Positions 58,039 through 64,000 of a stretch of DNA of 64,000 nt are shown here, piece after piece. Under the pieces are notes generated by a model that saw only the letters and a list, made by a program, of their open reading frames with translations, had not been told where the DNA came from and did no database searches. Every line of letters starts with the position of its first letter. The first letter of the stretch is position 1. A program made the translations under genes and the position numbers. The DNA is from Ramlibacter tataouinensis (GTDB taxonomy: Bacteria > Pseudomonadota > Gammaproteobacteria > Burkholderiales > Burkholderiaceae_C), in NCBI GenBank assembly GCA_002427815.1, contig DIZF01000062.1, forward strand, positions 21,696 to 85,695, in the 5' to 3' direction.

Positions 58039-58602
58039 ATGTTGACCGGGCTCGAGCCCGCGGAATTGCCTGCGGATGCCATCGAAGTCGGTCGCATTGC
58101 CGATGCCTGGGGCATCAAGGGCTGGTTCAAGGTCCTGCCCCACAGCGCTTCACCCGAGGCGCTTTTTTCTTCCAAACGCTGGTACCTGCAGCCGTCCGAG
58201 AGAGGGGCCAAGACCTTCTCCGGCACGCTGCTGCTGCGCGTGCGCGAAGCCAAGGAGCACTCCGGCACCGTCGTGGCCAGTGCCCATGAGGTGGATGATC
58301 GCAACACTGCCGAAGCCCTCAAGGGCGCGCGGATCTTTGTCGCGCGCTCCAGTTTTCCGACCCCGGATAACGACGAGTATTACTGGGTCGACCTGATCGG
58401 CCTGGAGGTCGTCAACCGCGAAGGGCTGTCGCTGGGCAGCGTCAGGGAACTGCTGTCCACCGGGCCGCAGACGGTGCTGGTCGTCGAATACTTCGAGCAC
58501 GGCAAGGTGCTCGAACGCATGATCCCCTTCGTGTCCGCCTATGTCGACAGCGTGGACCTTGCCGCCCGGCGCATCACGGTCGACTGGCAGCCCGACTACT
58601 GA
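58039..58602 (+). CDS. rimM: Ribosome maturation factor RimM
   Basis: 16S rRNA processing factor of 187 residues. The N-terminal domain reads EVGRIADAWGIKGWFKVLPHS, the middle includes DRNTAEALKGARIFVARSSFP, and the C-terminal PRC-barrel starts YYWVDLIGLEVVNREG and ends MIPFVSAYVDSVDLAARRITVDW. It binds S19 and helps 30S head assembly. The frame from 58039 fits the family length, although an alternative start within the first 20 codons cannot be ruled out. Confidence 0.96.
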   Translation: MLTGLEPAELPADAIEVGRIADAWGIKGWFKVLPHSASPEALFSSKRWYLQPSERGAKTFSGTLLLRVREAKEHSGTVVASAHEVDDRNTAEALKGARIFVARSSFPTPDNDEYYWVDLIGLEVVNREGLSLGSVRELLSTGPQTVLVVEYFEHGKVLERMIPFVSAYVDSVDLAARRITVDWQPDY

Positions 58603-58627
58603 CTGCCGCCGCCGACCCCACCGCGCC

Positions 58628-59374
58628 ATGCGCTTCGACGTCGTCACGCTCTTTCCCGCGCTGTTTGCGCCTTTCCTGGCCAGTGGCGTGACGCGCCGCG
58701 CCTACGAATCCGGGAAGGTCGACGTGCGGCTGTGGAATCCGCGCGATTTCGCGCAGGGCAATTACCGCCGGGTCGATGACCGCCCATTTGGCGGCGGCCC
58801 CGGCATGGTCATGATGGCCGGCCCGCTGGCGCGCTGCCTCGCCGCCGTCCAGGCGCAACGCGCTGACGGCGCACCCGTGGTGCTGTTTTCGCCTGTCGGC
58901 CGCAAGCTCGACCACGCCAGCGTCGAAGAATGGTCGGCCAGTCAGGGCGCCGTGCTCATCTGCGGCCGCTACGAGGGCGTCGACCAGCGCTTCATCGATC
59001 GCCTCGTGGACCTGCAGATCAGCCTGGGCGACTTCGTGCTGTCGGGCGGGGAAATCGCGGCCATGGCCCTGCTGGACGCGGTGGCGCGGCTGCAGCCCGG
59101 GGTGTTGGGGGATGCCGACAGCCACCAGTTCGACAGTTTCAATGCAGCGCTGGACGGCCTGCTGGACTGCCCGCACTTCACCCGGCCGGAGGAGTGGGAG
59201 GGCCTCAAGGCGCCGGCCGAACTGCTGTCGGGCCATCACGTCCAGATCGAGCGCTGGCGCCGCGATCGCCGGCTGGAAATCACCGCCCGCCACCGCCCCG
59301 ACCTGATAGCCGCAGCCCGGGTCGCCGGCCGGCTGTCCCCCGCGGATGAGGCGCTCTTGGCCAAGCTGGCGTAA
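58628..59374 (+). CDS. trmD: tRNA (guanine-N1-)-methyltransferase TrmD
   Basis: SPOUT-class enzyme of 248 residues that makes m1G37 in tRNA. MRFDVVTLFPALFAPFLASGVTRRAYESG, DDRPFGGGPGMVMM, LICGRYEGVDQRFID and the knot-forming SLGDFVLSGGEIAAMALLDAVARLQPGVLGD are all present, as is the catalytic HFTRPEEW region. The ATG at 58628 gives the family N-terminus, 25 bases after rimM. Confidence 0.97.
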   Translation: MRFDVVTLFPALFAPFLASGVTRRAYESGKVDVRLWNPRDFAQGNYRRVDDRPFGGGPGMVMMAGPLARCLAAVQAQRADGAPVVLFSPVGRKLDHASVEEWSASQGAVLICGRYEGVDQRFIDRLVDLQISLGDFVLSGGEIAAMALLDAVARLQPGVLGDADSHQFDSFNAALDGLLDCPHFTRPEEWEGLKAPAELLSGHHVQIERWRRDRRLEITARHRPDLIAAARVAGRLSPADEALLAKLA

Positions 59375-59386
59375 GTTGTTTATAAT
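59357..59386 (+). promoter_or_regulatory. Promoter for rplS at the end of trmD
   Basis: A -35 hexamer TTGGCC (59357-59362) and a perfect -10 TATAAT (59381-59386) are 18 bases apart, overlapping the trmD stop region. The rplS ATG lies 94 bases beyond the -10, so L19 can be made independently of the upstream genes. The leader carries a direct repeat AGCGTAGC. Confidence 0.6.
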
Positions 59387-59479
59387 CAAAGGCTTTCCGA
59401 TCCTCTGCCCGGCCGCGGTCTGCACGCCCAGCGTAGCAGCCGCCCCTAGCGTAGCGCGGGCACGATCACCGAGGAAATC

Positions 59480-59854
<375 letters not shown>

Positions 59855-59875
59855 GCACAGCGCCTCCTCCCAGCG

Positions 59876-59910
59876 AGCCGCCGCAGCCTTGTGCTCGTGG
59901 CGGCTTTTTT
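59876..59910 (+). terminator. Rho-independent terminator after rplS
   Basis: AGCCGCC (59876-59882) pairs with GGCGGCT (59899-59905) around a 16-base loop and is followed directly by a T-run to 59910. It ends the ribosomal-protein transcript 22 bases after the rplS stop. Confidence 0.8.
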
Positions 59911-59926
59911 ATTTGACCCAAGTTTC

Positions 59927-60640
59927 ATGCCCATCAATCCGGCCCCAGCCGATCTGCCTTTGACCAAGTTGCCGGGTTTCGACCCGCGCACGGCGCCGGT
60001 GATCGGCGTCGACGCGCACCTGCCGCCGGTGCCCAGAGACGCGCTCTCGCCCCAGGCCCTGCGCGAGCGATTCCGCGCGCCGCCGCAATGGGAGCCCGAG
60101 GTCTGGGCCGAGCGCCGGTTCTCCGACCGGCCGATCGCCAATGCCTCCGTGTTGCTGGCGGTGGTGATGCGCGAGCGCCCCACGGTGCTCCTGACGGAAC
60201 GCACCACGCACCTGTCCACCCATTCCGGACAGATCGCGTTTCCGGGCGGCAAGCGCGACGACACCGACACCGACGAAGCCCACACGGCCCTGCGCGAAGC
60301 CCAGGAGGAAATCGGCCTGGACCCCGAGTGGGTCGAGGTGATCGGCTGCCTGCCCACCTACACCACCGGATCGCAGTTCATCATCACCCCGGTGGTGGGC
60401 CTGGTCAGTCCCGAGCACCGGTTGACGCTCAACGCCTTCGAGGTGGCCGACGCATTCGAGGTGCCGCTGGACTTCCTGATGAACCCGGCGCACCACCAGC
60501 GCCACGCGATTGAATGGCCCGGCGTGCGCCGCGAATGGTTCTCGATGCCGTACCGGGACGGCGGCACGGAGCGGTTCGTCTGGGGCGCCACGGCGGGCAT
60601 GCTGCGCAACTTCTACCGCTTTCTCTCGGCCGGCGCCTGA
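59927..60640 (+). CDS. NUDIX hydrolase, CoA pyrophosphatase type
   Basis: Hydrolase of 237 residues. The CoA-diphosphatase signature LLTERTTHLSTHSGQIAFPGGKRD precedes the Nudix box, in which GGK, then REAQEEIGL (REUxEExGU) are visible. YTTGSQFIITPVVGL follows. It likely cleaves CoA or similar pyrophosphates. The ATG at 59927 (MPINPAP) is chosen. Confidence 0.92.
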   Translation: MPINPAPADLPLTKLPGFDPRTAPVIGVDAHLPPVPRDALSPQALRERFRAPPQWEPEVWAERRFSDRPIANASVLLAVVMRERPTVLLTERTTHLSTHSGQIAFPGGKRDDTDTDEAHTALREAQEEIGLDPEWVEVIGCLPTYTTGSQFIITPVVGLVSPEHRLTLNAFEVADAFEVPLDFLMNPAHHQRHAIEWPGVRREWFSMPYRDGGTERFVWGATAGMLRNFYRFLSAGA

Positions 60641-60686
60641 CGGGCGGCATCGGGGCGCCGCGCGACGGGGCCTTTATCATCCAGGC

Positions 60687-61679
60687 ATGAGCTTCTTCGC
60701 CATCCTTTTCGCGCTGCTGATCGAGCAGGTGCGTCCGTTGGCGCGGAACAACCCGATCCATGCCGGCCTGCGGGTCTGGGCGCGCTGGGTCAGCCGCAAC
60801 TTCGACACCGGCAAGCCGCACCATGGCTGGGTGGCCTGGACCCTCGCCGTGGTCGTGCCATCGCTAGCGGCGGTGGGCGTTCATTGGGCATTGATGCTGC
60901 TCCTGGGGTGGCCGTTCGCCGTGCTGTGGAGCGTCGCCGTGCTGTACGTGACCCTGGGCTTTCGCCAGTTCAGCCACCATTTCACCAACATCCGCGATGC
61001 CCTGGACAGCGGCGATGAGGCCAGGGCGCGCGAACTGCTCGCCCAGTGGCAGCAGGTCGATGCCAGCGAACTGCCGCGCAGCGAGATCGTGCGCCATGTG
61101 ATCGAGTATTCGGTGCTCGCCGCCCATCGCCATGTGTTCGGTGTCCTGGCGTGGTTCTCGGTGCTCGCCGCGTTCGGGCTGGGACCGGCCGGTGCCGTGC
61201 TCTATCGGACCAGCGAATTCGTTTCTCGCTACTGGAAACACCGCGGCAGCGCGGCGAACCAGCCGACCAGCGCGGCGCTGCAATCGGCCGCCGCGCGGGC
61301 CTGGGCGGCCATCGACTGGCTGCCGGCACGCATCACGGCGCTGGCGTTCGCCGTGGTCGGCAGCTTCGAAGATGCGATCGACTGCTGGCGCAACTATGCC
61401 CAGCGCTTTCCCAACGACAACGACGGCGTGATCCTGGCCGCCACTTCGGGCGCGGTGAACGTGCGGCTGGGCGGCGAGGCGCTGAAGGCGGCGTACGTGC
61501 CCGACAGCTCGCAGGGATTCCGGTCCGGCGGCGTGGAGACGATGGCCGATACCGAAAGCACGCCCGGCCGCGAAGCCGAAGTCGGGCACCTGCGCAGCAT
61601 CGTGGGACTGGTGTGGCGCTCGGTGGTGCTGTGGATGGTGCTGCTGGCCTTGCTGACGCTGGCGCGGCTGCTGGGGTAG
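60687..61679 (+). CDS. CobD/CbiB family membrane protein
   Basis: Membrane protein of 330 residues related to the CobD/CbiB family of cobalamin side-chain enzymes but divergent. MSFFAILFALLIEQVRPL opens the protein; hydrophobic segments lie near 50-75, 80-95, 150-172, 220-235 and 305-325. The central EIVRHVIEYSVLAAHRHVFGVLAWFSVL and ALAFAVVGSFEDAIDCW match the family. In Burkholderiales such genes often sit beside hisC, as here, so its role in cobamide synthesis is uncertain. Confidence 0.85.
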   Translation: MSFFAILFALLIEQVRPLARNNPIHAGLRVWARWVSRNFDTGKPHHGWVAWTLAVVVPSLAAVGVHWALMLLLGWPFAVLWSVAVLYVTLGFRQFSHHFTNIRDALDSGDEARARELLAQWQQVDASELPRSEIVRHVIEYSVLAAHRHVFGVLAWFSVLAAFGLGPAGAVLYRTSEFVSRYWKHRGSAANQPTSAALQSAAARAWAAIDWLPARITALAFAVVGSFEDAIDCWRNYAQRFPNDNDGVILAATSGAVNVRLGGEALKAAYVPDSSQGFRSGGVETMADTESTPGREAEVGHLRSIVGLVWRSVVLWMVLLALLTLARLLG

Positions 61680-61685
61680 CGCGCG

Positions 61686-62759
61686 GTGAGCGGTCAATCG
61701 TTCTGGAGCCCGCGCGTGCGCGAGCTGGTGCCCTACATTCCGGGCGAACAGCCGCGCATTCCCGGCCTGGTCAAGCTCAACACCAACGAGAACCCCTACC
61801 CGCCTTCACCGCGTGCGGTCGCGGCCATCGCCGAGGCTGCGCGGGAAGGCTTGCAGCTCTATCCCGACCCGGAGTCGACCCTCTTGCGCGAGGCCATCGC
61901 GAGCTGCCACGGCATTGACGCCGGCCAGGTATTTCCCGGCAACGGCTCCGACGAAGTGCTGGCCCATGCGTTTTTTGCGTTTTTCCAGCAGGCGAGGCCG
62001 GTGCTGATGCCCGATGTGACCTACAGCTTCTACCGCGTGTACTGCCGGCTGTATGACATCCAGTTGCAGCTGCTCGCGGTGGACAGCGCGCTGCAGATCG
62101 ACGTGGCGAACTACGCCGGGCGCCCGGCGGGCGGCGTGGTCATCGCCAACCCCAACGCGCCCACCGGCAGCGCGCTGCCTTTGGCCGCGATAGAGCGCTT
62201 GCTGCAAAGCCAGCCCGATTGCGTGGTGCTCGTCGACGAGGCCTATGTGGATTTCGGTGCGCAGAGCGCGATGCCGCTCATCGGCCGCTACCCGAACCTG
62301 CTGGTGGTCCATACCTTGTCGAAGTCGCGATCGCTGGCGGGCCTGCGGGTCGGCTTTGCCGCTGGCCAGCGCCATCTGATCGAAGCCCTGGAGCGGGTGA
62401 AGAACAGCTTCAACTCGTATCCGCTCGACCGGTTGGCCGTCGCGGGTGCCGTTGCCGCCTATGAGGACAGGGACTATTTCGAGCAGACCCGTCAGGCGGT
62501 CGTGCGCAGCCGCGACGAGGTCACGGTGCAGCTGTGGCGGCTGGGTTTCGACGTGCTGCCTTCGAGCGCCAATTTCGTGTTCGCCCGGCGCGCCGGGCAC
62601 GATGCGGCGGAACTCGCGGCGCGGCTGCGCGAGCATGGCATCCTGGTTCGCCACTTCCGCCAGCCGCGCATCGATCAATACCTGCGCATCAGCATCGGCA
62701 CGACAGCGCAATGCGATGCGCTGATGCAGGCGCTGCGGCTGCTCCTGCCTGCTGCCTAG
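61686..62759 (+). CDS. hisC: Histidinol-phosphate aminotransferase HisC
   Basis: PLP-dependent aminotransferase of 357 residues converting imidazole acetol phosphate to histidinol phosphate. Family motifs: VKLNTNENPYPPSP, FPGNGSDEVLAHAFFAF, IANPNAPTGSALP, VLVDEAYVDFG, the PLP-lysine TLSKSRSLAGLRVGF, and RISIGTTAQCDALM. The start is a GTG at 61686, six bases after the CobD-like gene. A CobC-like threonine-phosphate decarboxylase role is possible given the neighbour, but the sequence reads as HisC. Confidence 0.92.
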   Translation: MSGQSFWSPRVRELVPYIPGEQPRIPGLVKLNTNENPYPPSPRAVAAIAEAAREGLQLYPDPESTLLREAIASCHGIDAGQVFPGNGSDEVLAHAFFAFFQQARPVLMPDVTYSFYRVYCRLYDIQLQLLAVDSALQIDVANYAGRPAGGVVIANPNAPTGSALPLAAIERLLQSQPDCVVLVDEAYVDFGAQSAMPLIGRYPNLLVVHTLSKSRSLAGLRVGFAAGQRHLIEALERVKNSFNSYPLDRLAVAGAVAAYEDRDYFEQTRQAVVRSRDEVTVQLWRLGFDVLPSSANFVFARRAGHDAAELAARLREHGILVRHFRQPRIDQYLRISIGTTAQCDALMQALRLLLPAA

Positions 62760-63679
62760 AAGCGCGGCGGCTGCGACAGCTCCGCGAACAGCTCCTGGTA
62801 GATCCGGTAACGCGAGGGGGTGATGCGCCCGTCGCCTGCCTGCGGCCCAAGCGCTGCGATCACGCCGCAACCCGGTTCATGCAAATGCGTGCAGTTGTGG
62901 AACTTGCAGTTCCCCAGGTGCAACTTGAAGTCGGGCATGCACGCGGCCAGCTGCATCGGCTCGATGTGGTTCAAACCGAACTCCTGGAAGCCGGGCGAAT
63001 CGATCAGGGCCGTGGTGCGCTCGGGGTCCACCCAGTACCAGGTGGTGCTGGTCGTCGTGTGCTTGCCCGAATGCAGCGCCTGCGAGATCTCGCCGGTCTG
63101 CGCCAGCGCAGCCGGCACCAGCAGATTGATCAGCGTGCTCTTGCCCGCGCCCGACGGGCCCAGCACCAGCGTGGTCTTGCCCGTCAGATGTTTGAGCAGG
63201 TGCTCGCGGTCGATCTCGGTGGACAGGCGCAGCGACAGCGGCAGCACGCCGTAGTGCATGCGCTGGTAGGGCAACAGCCGGGCCCAGGCCCGCTCGAACG
63301 GTTCCACCAGGTCGCTCTTGTTCAGGGCGATGATCGGCGTGATGCGTTCGGCTTCGGCCGCGATCAGCGCGCGCGCCAGCTGGCTTTCCGAGAAATCGGG
63401 TTCGGCGGCGACCAGGATCAACACCTGGTCGAGGTTGGCGGCGAACGACTTGCTGCGGATCTCATCCTGCCGGTAGAAGAGGTTGCGGCGCTCCTCGACG
63501 CGCTCGATGGTGCCCTCGTCATGCGATCCCTGCCACAGCACCCGGTCGCCGACCACGGCCTGGCTCTTCTTGCCGCGCGGATGGCAGATCACGCGCTTGC
63601 CCTCGGGCGTCTCGACCAGGCAGTGGCGGCCATGGCTCGCCACCACCAGCCCCACGTCGAGCACTGCGGTCTCAATCAA
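62756..63679 (-). CDS. rsgA: Ribosome small subunit-dependent GTPase RsgA
   Basis: Circularly permuted GTPase of 307 residues that checks 30S maturation. An N-terminal OB-fold (VGLVVASHGRHCLVETPEGKRVICHPRGKK) is followed by G4 ALNKSDLV, then G1 GPSGAGKSTLINLLVP and G3 IDSPGFQEFG, the expected permuted order. The C-terminal zinc site reads CKFHNCTHLHEPGCGV. Its TAG stop overlaps the convergent hisC stop in CTAG. Confidence 0.96.
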   Translation of the reverse strand: MIETAVLDVGLVVASHGRHCLVETPEGKRVICHPRGKKSQAVVGDRVLWQGSHDEGTIERVEERRNLFYRQDEIRSKSFAANLDQVLILVAAEPDFSESQLARALIAAEAERITPIIALNKSDLVEPFERAWARLLPYQRMHYGVLPLSLRLSTEIDREHLLKHLTGKTTLVLGPSGAGKSTLINLLVPAALAQTGEISQALHSGKHTTTSTTWYWVDPERTTALIDSPGFQEFGLNHIEPMQLAACMPDFKLHLGNCKFHNCTHLHEPGCGVIAALGPQAGDGRITPSRYRIYQELFAELSQPPRF

Positions 63680-63688
63680 GGAGCGACC

Positions 63689-64000
63689 TCATGCGATCAG
63701 CGCGTCGACTTGCGATGCGCATTCGAAATCGGTCTCGGACAGGCCCTTGACGTCGTGGGTGTTGAAGCGAACGATGCAGCGGTTGTAGTGGACCGAAAGG
63801 TCCGGGTGGTGGTCTTGCGCGTTGGCGATGAAAGCCACCGCGTTCACGAACGAAATGGTTTCGTAGTAGTTGCCGAAGGTGTAGGTCTTCTCGATCGCCA
63901 CATCGGGCCCGTCGCCGGTGATCTGCCAGCCCGGCACGCCGGCCAGTCGCTTCACGATTTCGGCCGGATTGAGCGCGCGGCGCGGCAGCAGCGACCCGTC
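63689..64000 (-). CDS. phhB: 4a-hydroxytetrahydrobiopterin dehydratase (pterin carbinolamine dehydratase), partial
   Basis: Pterin-recycling enzyme, cut by the right edge; 103 residues are visible and the frame is open to 64000 (LLPRRALNPAEIVKRLAGVPGWQ). The active-site motif AQDHHPDLSVHYNRCIVRFNTHDVKGLSETDFECA is complete, with the catalytic His pair and the C-terminal Asp/His. It supports aromatic amino-acid hydroxylases. It lies nine bases upstream of rsgA on the same strand. Confidence 0.93.
   Translation of the reverse strand, partial: DGSLLPRRALNPAEIVKRLAGVPGWQITGDGPDVAIEKTYTFGNYYETISFVNAVAFIANAQDHHPDLSVHYNRCIVRFNTHDVKGLSETDFECASQVDALIA

Overview
The window is GC-rich, densely packed proteobacterial chromosome. 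Several things point to a betaproteobacterium of the Burkholderiales, most likely a comamonad: the rpsP-rimM-trmD-rplS block, a DUF1631 protein, a TAXI-type TRAP binding protein, a core-MetE methionine synthase, a CobD/CbiB-family protein next to hisC, and the mix of TRAP and ABC sugar transporters. The genus is a guess. No rRNA, tRNA, CRISPR array or intact insertion sequence was seen.

Layout. 1-2927 (minus): a carbohydrate ABC importer (ATPase, Tat-exported binding protein, permease cut by the left edge). 3112-8046 (plus): a divergent GntR/FadR regulator followed by a three-gene TRAP transporter and an enolase-superfamily enzyme, with a good GntR-type operator in the shared promoter region. 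8131-9781 (minus): an oxidoreductase, then two decayed chemotaxis-related genes. 10097-21977 (plus): an eleven-gene chemosensory operon that starts with two serine/threonine protein kinases (one fused to a nucleotide-cyclase-like domain) and continues with two response regulators, cheA, an unknown winged-helix protein, cheW, an MCP, cheR, cheD and cheB. No flagellar or pilus genes are present. 22027-28445: rhlE, a DUF1631 protein, ettA with a leader ORF, and a small conserved protein. 28649-31800 (minus): a dihaem cytochrome c, a TAXI-TRAP binding protein and a DmpA/NylC-type peptidase. 31901-33621 (minus): a small copper-handling cluster (Csp, CusF-like, DUF411 and a scrambled cupredoxin remnant). 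33788-44628: assorted metabolic and transport genes, including a His-rich DMT transporter, a dodecin, a GDPD, an acyl-CoA ligase, a hybrid histidine kinase behind a KaiC remnant and a second enolase-superfamily enzyme. 44668-54598: a lipid kinase, core-MetE, a serine hydrolase, an ergothioneine pair (egtB-egtD), an SDR and a pseudouridine synthase. 54654-56328: a DUF47/Pit phosphate pair. 57753-64000: the rpsP-rimM-trmD-rplS block with a terminator, a NUDIX hydrolase, CobD-like and hisC genes, rsgA and phhB (cut by the right edge).

The most distinctive features are the chemosensory operon with two Ser/Thr kinases and two proteins that may share an unusual N-terminal domain, and the repeated occurrence of genes reduced by internal deletion (a cheB remnant, a cupredoxin remnant, a kaiC remnant, a PAP2-like N-terminus, a GNAT remnant, and a coiled-coil membrane gene with an in-frame stop). 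Start codons were chosen by family N-termini, overlaps and visible ribosome-binding sites; where these disagree the entry says so.
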